Shown: positions 21,542 through 33,769, numbered from the stretch's first letter. The stretch is DNA of 64,000 nucleotides from Paroedura picta (GCF_049243985.1 NC_135373.1:8911501-8975500), one strand, 5' to 3'. A program made the numbers and translations. Notes: generated by a model from the letters alone, not told the origin.

Positions 21542-22139
21542 CTCTAGGATGTTAGCCATTTTTAAAAAGGGATTCCCATCCCCGGGTACAAGGGAGAAGG
21601 AGGCGGGTGTGAGGGCGGGATGAGGCAGCTGCCTTTAGCACGTTTGAGCCGCCATACCTTCCCTCCGCTGGTTGCCTGCGGATTGCTCTCCAGTAGCTAG
21701 CTCTAAATAGGTGGGTGAATCCACTTTATACGATTCCCCAACTAGCGCTTTAAAATGGAGGATGTAGCCAGCCAGTTACTGCCCAGATGCGGGAGGTTGT
21801 CAACGTCTTGCAAAACGCCAAAAATATGGCGTCTTCATAAGGTTAGCATTTCACTATTGTTTATCGGGTGCGGAATTGCCCAGTGTACTCTCGTAAGACA
21901 AACTGGGTTTCCGTTCCCCTTCAACTGGTTTCTGAGGAAGACCACTTTTCACATCACTGCCCAATCATCGTCACAGTTTCATTCATTGGAAACTGCTCTG
22001 TGGTTACGGGAGTTTCGCTTAACAGGGGAACCCTTGAATCTTTACTAACAGGCAGAAAACCTGGGGGCCCACATGAAAGCATTCGTCTTTCTGTTGGGCT
22101 GCCTCTTCTGGTATTGGGCTTGCCAATGTCCAAGTAGGG

Positions 22140-22290
22140 CTTGGAGATCTTGGAGAACCGTGCACATGCACGGTTGCAAAGGCGCATGTGTGGCTCTTTC
22201 GCGCATGTGCACATGCGTGGGAGTGCCACACATGTGCCTTTGCCGCTGCACATGGCCTTCGCGGCCCAGTGGTTTGGGACCACTGCACTA
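22140..22290. mobile_element. hAT fragment, one end only
   Basis: GCGCATGTGCACATGCGTG and the end CAGTGGTTTGGGACCACTG relate it to 20361-20750. The opposite end and target duplication are not evident. Confidence 0.5.
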
Positions 22291-23449
22291 CATTGCTCTG
22301 ACTCTGCATGCAACAGTTTGTGCTTTCCATCCCGATATCCCCTGCAGGAGTGTCTGTTTTAACAAAAACACCAGTGGAGGCAAACAAAGTCAAAGCAGAT
22401 TAAATGTGACATATATTATTGGATCCCTTGTCATTTTTTAATGATAAAAGGCACTGTCAGGGCACAGTTTGGACAGAGGGAATGGCATAATTCAGCCAGA
22501 AATCATTTCATTAATTTATTTATACCACCACAGACCAGGATATAGAAATTAGGCATGGTAAAACATTAAGATTTTTAAAAATGTCGGGGGATGTGGAAAA
22601 TAAAATTGGCCCTTGTCAAAGATTTTTCGGCAAAAAAACGGTAGAGGTGCTTTGTTTCCTTCTGGTGGGCTTGAATCACGTGGGCCCAAAATTTCACTGT
22701 CCGTAGAAAGACTGGAGGCTTGTCTCCCCTGAGTAGGCCTTTGGGCCAGTCTGCTTCTGTTTGGCATCACCTCCCTTCCAGGAGGGGGTGAATAAGCTTG
22801 TTACGGAAGTCAACAAAGCAACATACGCTCCATAGTTTCCACCTCCATTAATGGGCAGGTGCACAATCTCTCTGAGGCTGGCCTTCTTTTATATCTGCCC
22901 TGCCGAAATGCTGTGGGCATGGCCGAACAGCTTGCTAATGTTCGTACGTGCCTATATTGGTTGCTGTCAATTGATGAGAGGGAAGCAGCTGGTGTTCATC
23001 TATATCTCGTGGATGGCAGTGAGAGAAAGGCTGGAGCGTTTGCGAAGTCCATTTGCCTTTTGGCATCTTATATATTTTTGCCTGAGAATTCACTTTGCCT
23101 GATCTTTCCCCAGTCTGAGTAGAATCTGTCCCTCCTCTTCTACTTTTGGAAACGGTCATCTTCCCACCCAAGTGAACCTGTGGGCTGTTTCTGAGGGCGT
23201 CTTCGTTCAAACATGGTGAGATCTTGTGAGGCCAGGTAAAACGAGTCGGGGCTGGGATCGGGCCCCAGGGCAACCATGAACTCCCCAGTCAGAAAAGAAG
23301 GCCTCGGGTGGTCAACAGGAGAGAAAACAGTTCTCTTGTCGTGAGGTTTCTCCAAGGTGATTGAAGGAAGGAGCTGATAAGAAAAGGAAGATTCTGGTGG
23401 GTCTGGGGAATCGTCGGACCGCTAAACTGGGACCGTAATGGAACTCCCA
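22291..23449. other. Intergenic, nothing recognised
   Basis: No exon with splice support and no repeat family I can name. Confidence 0.4.
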
Positions 23450-24401
23450 GGGCCATTCCACACAACGTAAATGTAGCAGAAGTCTTACCTTTGGTAAATG
23501 CTACTAATTCAACATTCCGCATGACGTCGCACACAATCTGCAACACTCCTGCAACACTCCCGCAAAAATCACTTTGTTGTAGCGCTTTTCGGGAAATCGG
23601 GAAAAGTGGATTCCCCCTGAAAAAATCGCTACACTTCTGAGCACAAGCTGCAACACATCAGCAAAAGACATGTGCGTTCTCAATGTAGAGGTAGAAAGAA
23701 TGTCCCTCCCCCACTCTTGCCCCCGAACTTCCGGAGAAGTTCCGGAAGTTCGGGGGCAAGAGTCGGGGAGGGACATTCTTTCTTCCGGAGAGCGCCATTT
23801 TTTTTCCTTAGACGGGTGAAAGCAACGAACGAGTGAGGCTTCTCTGGCTAAAGTCCCTCCACAGAAGTGATTAAAAGTTAAACAAAGCTCCCTACTGCAA
23901 GTGTCTTTGAAGTTCCCAAGCACAACACAGCCCCCTGTTCAGCACTGCCCGTAATTTTGACCACAAATCGCCCCCATGGAGGGGGGGGATTCTTTTTTTT
24001 AATTGAGGAGCATGTAAACGATTAATTGCCAGCTCCTACGCCAGCAAAAAAGTTCTTTCCGAAACAAAGATTGAACACATATTCATTGCAACGGGTGTGT
24101 TTGCGTTTTTAAAAAACAGTTCTTAAAGAGAAAGGGGCTTTTCGGGAGCATGAACATAACAGTCCATTGGCTGTTCCGTTTGATTGACGGCCAGGGGCGG
24201 GAAGAAGCACAGAAAAATATTGCTTCCTTCGTTGCGATTCCAGCAAGACCGGAAACATGTGGGGAATGAATACAACACTACTGGGACTTCTATATTCTAC
24301 TAAAAATAAAGGTATGCGAAATGACGAAATTCCACTATTTAATATAGCGTTTCTGCATTCTGAAAACACTTGGCAACATTGGTCCTTGTGCGGAATGGCC
24401 C
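23450..24401 (+). mobile_element. ~0.95-kb non-autonomous DNA element, copy 2
   Basis: Ends GGGCCATTCCACACAACG / TTGTGCGGAATGGCCC. Shares GACGGCCAGGGGCGGGAAG, GCAACG and the TTTAAAAAAC blocks with the inverted copy at 4121. Contains an internal 43-bp hairpin at 23693-23783. No transposase frame. Confidence 0.75.
23693..23783. repeat. 43-bp inverted repeat with 5-bp loop
   Basis: Arms 23693-23735 and 23741-23783 differ at one base and centre on CCGGAGAAGTTCCGG. It lies inside the DNA element and is absent from the copy at 4121. Confidence 0.9.
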
Positions 24402-25240
24402 CCAATTTAGCCACACCCTCCTGCCTTCTGTATCCCGCACTGCAACACCAATAAAACTTTTGCGAACCCCAGGGGTGCAACTACCACTTCCTAGTTTGTC
24501 TTCATTTGTCCAGGATGGGGACGGGAGACCAGACCACTGGGGAACGCTGCCTAAGCATCACACTTATTGGTCAAGTGACGCGAGCTGCTTCCTAAGAGAG
24601 ATCCTTCCTAAATGGTGTAGACTTTGGGGAAATGGAGCCACAAAAGCCAGAAGCTGTGGCCTGGGGGACCTCAGTGGAACATCATGCGACCTTCCACAGC
24701 AATTTCTTCAGGGGAACCAGTTTAATGTCACCTGGGGATCAGCTGTAATCCCATGAGATCTCACAAACTCTTCTTCGTGCCAGGGTGTGTGGGGCAGTGA
24801 GAGAAGCCCTCTTGAATGCCAGGCAGATTAGAAGAGCCCCAGAACCCCTGAGGAAAAGCAGTAGCAACCCGATTTTCATTGTCCCTGGCTACATCCGCCA
24901 TGGAGTGGGGGCCGGGGCTGCCATCTGGGCTCCTGTGTTTCCAGAAGAAATCCCTCCTCATTCCAGCTGTTTGTTGGGTGACCTTGACTGACCTGGGCCT
25001 CTTCAGCTTAACTGCCTCCCTGTTGGAGGGAGACACAGGATAAGGGTCTGAAAGCTGTTGGCCCAGGAAACGGGCTGGTTAAATGATTAATAACCCTCAC
25101 AAACCACGAGAGTGGTCCCTTTAACGCTACTGCTCTGTATTTCCCCGTAACACTGCTGCTCTGTATTTCCTGCCCCCTCCAGGGTGTCATTTTAAGAATT
25201 TGTTTCACATCTCGGGTGGATGAAAGTGACATGCAGCCAA
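24402..25240. other. Intergenic, nothing recognised
   Basis: Only a short direct repeat (CTGCTCTGTATTTCC at about 25130 and 25158). No supported exon. Confidence 0.4.
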
Positions 25241-25440
25241 GAGGGTCGCCAACTCTGGCTGGGGAAATTCCTGGAGGTTTGGGGGCAGGGCCTTCAATTT
25301 GCCCTAGAGTCAAAGGTAAACCATAGAGTTCTCCCTCCAAACCAGCCAGTTTGTCCTGAGGGAATTGATCATGATTTTCTGGAGATCAGCTGGCATTTGG
25401 GGAGAATTCCAGGGTCCACCTGAAGGGTGGTGGCCCTATT
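25241..25440 (+). repeat. Repeat G
   Basis: Full-length diverged copy from GGGTCGCCAACTCTGGCTGG to GGTCCACCTGAAGGGTGGTG. Confidence 0.7.
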
Positions 25441-25579
25441 TCTGGTTTATCTAAGGACTAGTGGATCCTTTAAAAAAAAATTAATGTGGGGACAGAATCT
25501 GGCAGCACGGCAGTTTACTGAATCGCAGCAGTCATGTCAGCACTGGGACAAAGGGCCGAAGCCAAATCCACTCTCCAAA

Positions 25580-25805
25580 TTACTAGCCTGGCGATAAAAC
25601 TTTATTTACACCCTGCCTACCCCCTCAATGGAGATCTAAATCGACTTACATCCTCCGCTCCTCTGTTTTGTCCTCACAACAACCCTGCGAGGTAGGTGAG
25701 GGCAAGAGTGTGTGATTGGTGAGCTTCCAGAGCAGAGCACGGAATTCGAATCCAGGTTTCCCAGATCCAAGTCTGATACTTCAACCATGATACCAAGCGG
25801 GTTCT
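25580..25805 (-). mobile_element. SINE-D
   Basis: CCTCACAACAACCCTGCGAGG, then GAATTCGAATCCAGGTTTCCC (inverted B box) and ACTTCAACCATGATACCAAGC (inverted tRNA-like head). Confidence 0.75.
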
Positions 25806-26164
25806 CGTGCTGTCTGGTTTAGGATTCTTCATACAGGCAAACAGTTGTCAGCTTTTGAAGTGGCCATTGTAACTGTTTCCTTAACAGCCAACTGTTGGGT
25901 GAATTGTCAGATGTAGAGCCATTCCCTGGAAGATTTAACAGGTATATCTTGATTTGATCTCCATTAAAGATGCAGCTGTTGGTTAGGCCTCCCCCCATCC
26001 CGCCCTGTCTGTCAGATGGGAACCCCCCCCCCAAAAAAAAAAACACTCAGAACATTGTCGTAACAGGGGAGGAAGCATTCGAAAGGATCTGAAAGAGAGC
26101 AGGCCTTACTTTCTGGTTCCAGTGAGGACACTGCTAACTAAAAGAAGGGAGCCTTGCTGGTCTC

Positions 26165-26470
26165 ACAACTCTGACCTGGCTGGATTTATACTTTACTTCC
26201 TAACTCTGCACCCCACCCAACTATTGAATAACTCGGGGTGGTTTACTGAAGGCTAACCTGATTTATCCTCACAACAATCCTGCGAGGTAGGGTAGCCTGA
26301 CCATGAGACCCCGGCCGAGGGAAGATTTGAACTCGGGACTCCCCAGTTCAAGACCAGTGCTAGACCCACAGCATACTGTCTGAACAAACTGGGTTGTTGG
26401 GGGCGGGGTTGTATTTTGTAAACTGCTTTGAGTTTCTGTAAGAAAGGCAGACTATACTTGGACAAAAACA
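26165..26470 (-). mobile_element. SINE-D
   Basis: ATCCTCACAACAATCCTGCGAG and GATTTGAACTCGGGACTCCCC. The right part (26400-26470) is a separate LINE-like 3' text. Confidence 0.65.
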
Positions 26471-27364
26471 AATGAACATATTAGATTGGCAATTTGTATC
26501 ATGCAGTGAGGATTTTCCACTGGTCTCTGCTGCTGTCCCTGGGCTACAGAACTTAGGAGGTGAAGGTGCTCACAGAAGGGACATTGGTATTTGCCATCTC
26601 GATAAGGGAAGGTTTTGAATACTATTGTGAAAAGATAATTTGTAAAATGCTAATTTACAGGCTGTATATAAGTGTTGGAAGCTACTGTGGGAAGGGATTA
26701 TCCTGAAAACGAGTGGCAATCCGGCTCTCATTTTGTCTCTCATCATCACATCAAGGAGAAATTTACGGGACTTGTAGCCTTCCCCATCGGCTGTATCCAC
26801 AAATCTCCAGGATTTTCCCAACCCAGAGATAACCACTGTGTTTCGGAGGGTCCCGTCTCTTCCCAAACAACTTCTCTGTCTAACCCAACCCTTTTCAACC
26901 TTTCTACTATGGAGGAAGCCCTGAAATAATTTGTCAGACTTCGAGGAGCCCCAGAAGTGATGTCAGCTGGCCACGCCTCCTTGTCTCACACCCACCCACC
27001 CACACCCACACCTCGATCCTGGAAGTGACATGTCACTAGAAGTGACATCACCACCACCTTCACAAGTAGACTTGCGGACTTTCCAGGCACAAAAATCATG
27101 ATAGAACTTGTGCCACCCCCTCCCTCTTGGGGCGATGGCCGTATTTTGCCCACCCACGCAGACTGACAGGTTTCCTGAATGCTCTGTAGGACCAGATGCC
27201 TCCGGGTGACTGGTTGAGACTGCTGGTGGAGGACTGGCAGTGCCAGCTGTTGGCCACCACTGCTGAAATCGCTCCCCAACACCCTGTCTGCCCTCACCTC
27301 AAACATGCCCGCTGGTACACTGGGGAGCTTCGGGAGAGGAAGGGGGAAGTGAGATAGCTGGAGC
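26471..27364. other. Intergenic with small repeat fragments
   Basis: A repeat-G scrap at about 26795-26830, a hAT-like end CTTTTCAACCTTTCTACTAT at 26890, and a tandem GAAGTGACAT motif near 27010-27045. No exon. Confidence 0.4.
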
Positions 27365-28420
27365 AAGCGTGGAGGAAAACTTGCAACGAAGCTTCAAGAA
27401 CATCCTATTGCATGCTTATGAAGGAATATGAGATGGTGGTGAAGCTGGTGAAATAAATGTTTTATGCCACTACCATCAGGTCCACAAGCTCTCACCCGGC
27501 ATAATTCCTTAAGGTACTTCAGTCCCTCACCACTGTTGAGGAAGGGTGTCAAAATTTTATTCAATTGGATCTGAGTTGTGAGACATTAGCGAGCTATCTG
27601 TTCCACTATATATTTCTGGTAATGGATTGGAGATGGTCTCATAGCTTAAGTGTCACTCAGCACCTAACACCCACTCAGGGCAGCTGTCCCTCCCCTGAGT
27701 GCCTCCTCCTACAACCGGCTTGCCTGTCTATCCAGTGGCCAGCCAATCGCCTTCCATACCATACCCTTGATCACCCCCTCCTCCTTCCATTTCCCTCAGA
27801 GGCTTGGAGGCTGCAGATCCCTGTTGCGTGAGAGCTGCCCTTGCCAGTGAGTTCCCTGCCTGGGGGCCTCCAACCTGTAGCCTTTCCAGGGCCTGGGGGG
27901 AGGGAGAGGCCATCTGCAGAGTTCTTCCACACACACACCAATCTAGCGCCCATTGTATTCCTGAATGCAACGGGCTTCGTCCCTAGTTTTGTAGATAAAG
28001 TCTTGTCGCTCTGCCATAACCTACCTGCCACACTTAACACAGAAAGGGAGCTGGCGGCCCCTTGGCTGTCTTGGGAAATAATATTTGATGACTTCAGGTT
28101 GTTCCCTCTAACTGGAGTGGGTGAGCTGCTGGGGTCAGTGAGGGCAACCAGTTGCCTCCTTGATCCCTGGACATCCTGGCTACTCAAATCGAGTGACCAG
28201 CAGATAGGAGTCCCCTTCAGGGATATTATAAACCCCACCCTGTCTTCCAGGCAGTTCGAAGGGGCACCCTTTACTGAAGAAACCAGAAACTGATCTTGGC
28301 ACCCGGCCAGTCTCGCATCTTGCATTTCTAGGCAAGGTGGTTGAAAGGGCCACTACGAACCAGCTCCTCTTCCATACTGGATGGAAGTCACCAGGATTTG
28401 TGGCCCCCACATTAAGTTAC
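27365..28420 (+). mobile_element. L2/CR1-clade LINE fragment, reverse transcriptase part
   Basis: Open pieces read like a LINE RT: an IQLDLSCETL-type stretch at about 27560 and, at 28330, FLGKVVERATTNQLLFHTGW, the pre-catalytic motif of L2-like RTs. Frames are interrupted, so it is inactive. Confidence 0.6.
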
Positions 28421-29329
28421 ACCACCCCATGGCCTCCCTAACGTGCCCCCAGACATGACATGTCATGGGAAATGACATCACTCCCCATGAGGCGGGAGAG
28501 ACAGGATTTAGCTTAAGGCGGGAGTAGGTGTGTAGGCTCCACCCCCCTCCCAGGTGCAGAAACCACGAGGGAACTCAGCCATGCTTTGGAGGGAGGGAGG
28601 CAGGAGGGGAAGGCCGTGGACCCCCTCTGGAGCCGGGTGGGAATCTCTGCTCGTTTGGCCACCCCGTTGGAGTTAATGGGAAAGCTTCCCTGTTTCATAG
28701 CAGATGCTGTTGAGGTCATAGCATGCACAAAGAGGGAGGAGGAATTGATGCAAGCCATGCTCATGGGAGAGATGGAAGGCAGCCTCCACACTGCCCGTGC
28801 TTTTGAGTCATCGCCAGCCCTGCCTTGCTTCGAGATCCTAAGAAACAGTTCTGCTCGGGGCCCTGCTTTATTTGTACTTCACACACAAGGAGAGAGGAAG
28901 CAGCCGGCCTCCGCCCACAGCTGTGATCAAGCGGTTAGAAGGTGCAGGTCCTGTGGGAGCCTATTTTTGTTCCGCTGGCCCGTCCTTGTATTCGTGCTTC
29001 AGGGCCACACACAGCCACAAAGCTCCCTGCATGTTGCTCCCTTCCAGGTCATCACTGGCCAGCACTCAGCTTCAGTGTGAACTTCACAGGTACGGCACAG
29101 CGCTCTGCTTATAGGGTTGTCTGTTGTGTCTGCAGCTCTGCCGAGGACCAAGCTTGAGGTCCGAGGCAGGATCGTAAGCCTGCACTGTAATTCATCAATG
29201 CGTGGCTAGATCCTGTCTGCCAGATCCAGTCAGTTTAAAGTGAAACGAACCAATAGCACGCAGGTGGGAAGATCCATTGTGGGGCTTGTGTATACAAGTT
29301 GGGGTTGGTTCCAGGGGGTGGCAGGTTAG
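28421..29329. other. Intergenic, one 164-codon open frame of doubtful meaning
   Basis: The frame 28586-29080 (+) has no motif, no splice context and biased low-information composition. I leave it uncalled. Confidence 0.4.
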
Positions 29330-29441
29330 AGTGGATGAGCGAGAGGGTTGTGAGTGTCCTGCCTAGTGCAGGGGGTTGGACTAGATGACCCAGGAGGCCC
29401 CTTCCAACTCTATGATTCTATGACTCTATGATTCTATGGTT
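29330..29441 (+). mobile_element. CR1 3' end
   Basis: GGATGAGCGAGAGGGTTGTG, GGTTGGACTAGATGACCC and the terminal octamer repeat ATTCTATG. Confidence 0.88.
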
Positions 29442-29479
29442 GTGGGTTCTGCTTTCTCGTTGTACCATGCTGGGATCCT

Positions 29480-29705
29480 AACGAAGAGCTCGAATCACTT
29501 CCATTGTCCATTTCCAGATTTAACATTGTCGATTCTGGATTAGAATTTCCCTGGCAATTTAGGGAAGGCTGGAGTTGAGAAGAGGAGGGTCTCCAGTGGG
29601 CTCCAATGCTGCAGACTCCAACCTCCAAGCAGCCATTGGCTCCAAGAGGATTGATCTCTGTAGACTGGAGAGTGGTTGTAATTCCACTTGAAGATCGGCA
29701 CCTTC
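29480..29705 (+). repeat. Repeat G, diverged
   Basis: CAAGCAGCCATTGGCTCCAAG, TTGATCTCTGTAGACTGGAGA and GTTGTAATTCCACTTGAAGAT follow the repeat order. Confidence 0.55.
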
Positions 29706-29801
29706 CCATAGAATCAGGGAATTATTTTGGGCACAGTCATAACTGCACAATACACTGTCCCCATGCCCTCCCCTCAATCCTGGGGCCTTGTCCATCTATA
29801 C

Positions 29802-29939
29802 CAGGGGTAGTCAAACTGCAGCCCTCCAGATGTCCATGGACTACAATTCCCAGGAGCCCCCTGCCAGCGAATGCTGGCAGGGGGCTCCTGGGAATTGTAG
29901 TCCATGGACATCTGGAGGGCTGCAGTTTGACTACCCCTG
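29802..29939. mobile_element. hAT foldback MITE copy 6
   Basis: CAGGGGTAGTCAAACTGCAG ends. Target duplication ATCTATAC at 29794-29801 and 29940-29947. Confidence 0.93.
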
Positions 29940-30173
29940 ATCTATACCCTGCAGTTTCCAGTGGCAAAGGCACGCACACACGCTCACACACACACCTGTT
30001 TAAGAATGGGTAAACAGTGGGGCTAGGGAAGGTGCATATCCCTTCACCCCACCTGCTATGGTTTAAATAGGGGCCCCAGATGCTTGGGAAAGGAATTTGT
30101 TGCTGCAGAGGGGTGACTGGCTGATCTCAAGTCACGGAGGGCTGCTTGACCACCCAGTGTGGCCTGGAATTTC

Positions 30174-30560
30174 CCGTAGAATCATAGGGTCATCTAGTCC
30201 AACCCCCTGCAGAATGCAGGAAGTTCACAGCTACCTGCTCACCCACAGTGACCCCAATACTATGCACAGATGACGCCCTTCTCCCCAAAACCAGAATCCC
30301 TGGTCAGTATGGCCTGGAGGCCATTTGCCTCCTGACCCCAAAGTGGCGATCAGCATTCCCCTGGGCCTGCAAGAAAGGTCCAGGCACCAACACAATTCCT
30401 TCTGCCCACCCACTCACAATCTGTCTAAGTTCACAGAATCAGCATTTCTGTCAGATGGCTCTCTAGCCTCTGCTTAAAAACATCCAAAGAAGGAGAACCC
30501 ACCTCCTTCCTTCATCACAATTGATCTCCGGATTTCAGCAATTAGTTCCCCTTGAAAAAA
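30174..30560 (-). mobile_element. CR1 3' region
   Basis: AGAATCATAGGGTCATCTAGTCCAACCCC start, then TTCACAGAATCAGCATTTCTG and GCTTAAAAACATCCAAAGA, the standard CR1 3' order read inverted. Confidence 0.82.
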
Positions 30561-30699
30561 AATGACTGCTTCAAAGAGCAGATTTGATGGTATTGCACTG
30601 CGGGAGTTGAGGGAGGCCCTGCTTTGACACTGCTCTCCCCATTTGGGGGGGGGGGTTCAGAAAGCAGGTGGGAATCACTCCCAAAATAGCTGCTTTCAG

Positions 30700-31065
30700 T
30701 ACAATCCTTAACCATGCTGAACCTTCCCTGCCCTTTTCTGCCCAGCCTGGTGGAACTCTCTGCCGGCTGAGATCTGGACCCTGTGAGGTTTACTACAGCT
30801 CCACAGGGCCTGTAAAAGTGAGTTGTTCCACCGGGCTTCCGGTTGACGGAAGGTACCTTCCACCATTGGCCTCCTGGTCAATTCCCCTCCCCCTCCTCAA
30901 GCGACCTACCCATGGACTGTTGGGTTCATCTTTGAAATCTAAGATGTTATTCGTTTTGACAGTTCTCCATTATATTTATTCTTGTGGTTACTGTGAGCTG
31001 CCCGCAGACCGCTGTGGGATGGACAGGCTATAAATCGAATTTATAAGCACACAAATTAATAAATA
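30700..31065 (+). mobile_element. L2-like LINE 3' end
   Basis: GGTGGAACTCTCTGCCGGC, GCTCCACAGGGCCTGTAAAA and GTGAGCTGCCCGCAGACCGC, ending in an ATAAATA tail. Confidence 0.6.
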
Positions 31066-31069
31066 CCCT

Positions 31070-31432
31070 CGACCCCCAAATCTGGAGAAGACTCTTGAGA
31101 GTCCCTTGGACTGCAAGGCGAACAAACCGGTCAGTCCTAGAGGAGATCAGCCCTGACTTCTCCTTAGAAGGCCAGATCCTGAAGATAACACTCAAATACT
31201 TTGGCCACCTCATGAGAAGGAAGGACTCCCTGGAGAAGAGCCTAATGCTGGGAGCGATCGAGGGCAAAAGAAGAAGGGGACGACAGAGAATGAGGTGGCT
31301 GGCTGGAGTCCCTGAAGCAGTCGGTGCAATCTTAAGTGGACTTCAAGGAATGGTAGAGGACAGGAAGGCCTGGAAGATCCTTGTCCATGGGGTCGCGATG
31401 GGCCGGACACGACTTCGCGACTAACAACAACA
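31070..31432 (+). mobile_element. BovB (RTE) LINE, C-terminal ORF2 and 3' end
   Basis: A 110-codon frame reads FGHLMRRKDSLEKSLMLG then RRRGRQRMRWLAG, the conserved BovB ORF2 C-terminus. It is followed by GGGTCGCGATGGGCCGGACA and the final (AAC)n. 5'-truncated. BovB is the LINE known for horizontal spread among squamates and mammals. Confidence 0.93.
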
Positions 31433-31832
31433 ACCCACAAATCTCCAGGAATTTCCCAACCCAGAGTTGGCAACCGTATGCCCAGTCCAGAGGACAGAGC
31501 CAATGACTGTGCAGTCACAGCATCGCTGCAAATTCCTTGCTGTTATTGTCCAAGGCAGGCGGGCTTGAGGAAATGCAGTTCTTTCCCTTGGTGGAGGCTG
31601 GCGGGGTGGAAAATGCCACGGCAGCAAGTATTCCTTCCTTCTGCTGATCTGCAGTAGTAGTAAAATGCTGGGCCCTCTGGATCTGCGTCGGGAGGTCAAA
31701 TGAGGAAGAGAAAGGCCTTGCAGAATTGGGGGGGGGGGGGAGATGAGGGAGGGAATGGATAGAAGAGCCTACAGGGCTGTGTTTCCAAAGAGATCTTACG
31801 CGGCCGTTTTGGCCATAAATTAAGCCCTAGCC
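31433..31832. other. Repeat-G scrap then unique sequence
   Basis: Inverted repeat-G end CTCCAGGAATTTCCCAACCC at 31441-31475. The remainder has a poly-G run at 31728-31740 and no supported exon. Confidence 0.45.
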
Positions 31833-31968
31833 CAGGGGTAGTCAAACTGCTGCCCTCCAGATGTCCATGGACTATAATTCCCAGGAGCCCCTGCCAGCGA
31901 ATGCTGGCAGGGGCTCCTGGGAATTGTAGTCCATGGACATCTGGAGGGCCGCAGTTTGACTACCCCTG
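31833..31968. mobile_element. hAT foldback MITE copy 7
   Basis: Target duplication CCCTAGCC at 31825-31832 and 31969-31976. Near-perfect palindrome. Confidence 0.93.
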
Positions 31969-32261
31969 CCCTAGCCGATTCCACTCTCCTACCCTCCCCT
32001 GCTTCCCTAATGGTGTGGCGATGAATCGATGGGTGTTTGGCTTGTAGCCCAGGATGGGAACAGTCTCATGCTGGAAAGTGCTATGTCCAAACTGAGACAA
32101 TTCTCTCTACGGGGTGTTCTTAGGATGGCCACAGCCAGTAACTCCCGCTGGTAGCCGTCTTGTGGAGGGAACTGGGATGGAAAAGACAAATGGGGTGGAA
32201 GAGAAAAAGGGGGCGGGATCGAGTCCTGTTTTTTTTTTTTTGCAGATATAACCAGGTAGTT

Positions 32262-32546
32262 AAGAGCCTCTTGTGGCGCAGAGTGGTAGGGCAGCAGACA
32301 TGCAGTCTGAAAGCTCTGCCCATGAGGCTGGGAGTTCGATCCCAGCAGCCGGCTCAAGGTTGACTCAGCCTTCCATCCTTCCGAGGTCGGTCAAATGAGT
32401 ACCCAGCTTGCAGGGGGATAAAACGGTAATGACTGGGGAAGGCACTGGCAAACCACCCCGTATTGAGTCTGCCATGAAAACGCTGGAGGGCGTCACCCCA
32501 AGGGTCAGACATGACTCGGTGCTTGCACAGGGGATACCTTTACCTT
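32262..32546 (+). mobile_element. SINE-B, full length
   Basis: Starts AAGAGCCTCTTGTGGCGCAG and ends GATACCTTTACCTT. Flanked by a 13-bp target duplication TAACCAGGTAGTT (32249-32261, 32547-32559). The head shows tRNA-like A and B boxes (GTGGTAGGGCAGCAG, GAGTTCGATCCC). Confidence 0.92.
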
Positions 32547-32569
32547 TAACCAGGTAGTTTGTTAATTAA

Positions 32570-33310
32570 CTTTTTGAGTGACCCTTTTCCTCTCCACTGG
32601 TTAAGTAAAATGCCAAAGAAACTTTATACTATGGGTCTGGACATCTCAACCCTCAGCATGCAAGAGGAAAGGGTCATGCTAAAATCAATATCACAGGGAC
32701 TAGAAGATCAGTATACTCAGGTTTTAGGCTCCTCTAATAACAGGGTATGTTCTCCCAGTTTCTGGGATATTCCTTCAACATACGAATCCATGCCCATGTA
32801 TTTCCAAATTTTGGGGAGACACCCGTTAAGAAGAGCATTTCTAGTAGCTCTCTTAAACATCACTTAGGCAAGAACTGTGTTTTTGATGGGGATGTTTCAC
32901 CTCACATGTCCAATTTACACTGTCTAAAGCTGTTCTTAAAAAGCATGTCCTGATAGCACAGGTTTTAGCACCCTATTTGAATGAAAGGGCCACAGGGTCA
33001 GTAGCAAGATGCCAAAGAGTGATAAATAACATTAAGTTCAGTCCATTGGGAGGTATCGTATCCAAACAAAAGATGAAGTAACTTTCTGCACGTTGAAGAT
33101 CCATTCCACTGTGATATGTGCCATTGGCACATATGTGTTTACTGTGAAACTTTATTCAGGCATGTTGCTGATTGGATTTGTTTTTGCTGGTTGCATGATT
33201 TGTGTTATTTATGTAAATCTGACTCTAATTATGACACTGAATAATTGTAGATATTGACAGGCAATCACTGATGAAGATACAGAAAGCTGAATAAGAGTAC
33301 CTGGGACCGC
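32570..33310 (+). mobile_element. LINE fragment, C-terminal ORF2 and 3' region
   Basis: The frame at 32559-32867 (MGLDISTLSMQEERVML...) is collinear with the inverse of 50803-51240, which encodes a VYHILLVCPKFEVF-like zinc-knuckle tail of a LINE ORF2. The clade was not determined. Confidence 0.6.
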
Positions 33311-33769
33311 GTTTTGGTTGCCGATGTTTGCGAATGAATGTGTACTGATAAGTTGCAAATTAGAAATACATTCATTAAATAAGAAAAAAAAAAGACCTTC
33401 ATACATTTGTGCCATTTGGATTTCGATTTGTGACTTCTGTGGTTGTTCACGAGAAATCTACAGCGTTCTGTCTATTCTACAGTTCTCTTTCACAAAGCAG
33501 TAGGTTAAGAAAATTAGCTCGGATTGTAAAATCAGACAACTTTCCCTGTCAAAGTCAGACAGCTTTCTCCGTCTGATAGTCGGTCAGACAGCTCTCTCAC
33601 TTGGTTTGAAAAGGGAAGTCAACCTGGATGCCGTCAATTACTTGTTTTTAATATTTAATAGTTATGTTATTTAACTGGTTTTACTGACTGTTGTGAAGTG
33701 CCGGAGACAGCTGGGCCGATAGGGGCAGGTTATAAATTTGACAGATGGAGGATGGATGGATAATAAAAT
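33311..33769. other. Intergenic, AT-rich
   Basis: Contains a short imperfect direct repeat of GTCAGACAGCT (33540-33600) and an L2-like GTGAAGTGCCGGAGACAG...GATGGATGG end near 33690-33760. Confidence 0.4.

Larger units (their letters stand above)
19851..21888. mobile_element. Possible ~2-kb composite DNA element with nested insertions
   Basis: The left edge GGCAATTTCCGCACATCAGTAA and, inverted, the right edge GGCAATTCCGCACCCGATAA continue alike for about 50 bp (AATAG, ATGC, ATGGCG), as terminal inverted repeats would. Between them lie a long inverted pair (20085-20300, 20790-21015) and two hAT elements with their own target duplications. The ends resemble those of 4121-4999 and 23450-24401. 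No transposase seen. Confidence 0.5.

Noticed and set aside
28586-29080. 164-codon plus-strand frame
   Set aside because: No recognisable motif, signal, or exon boundaries; sits among old repeats.
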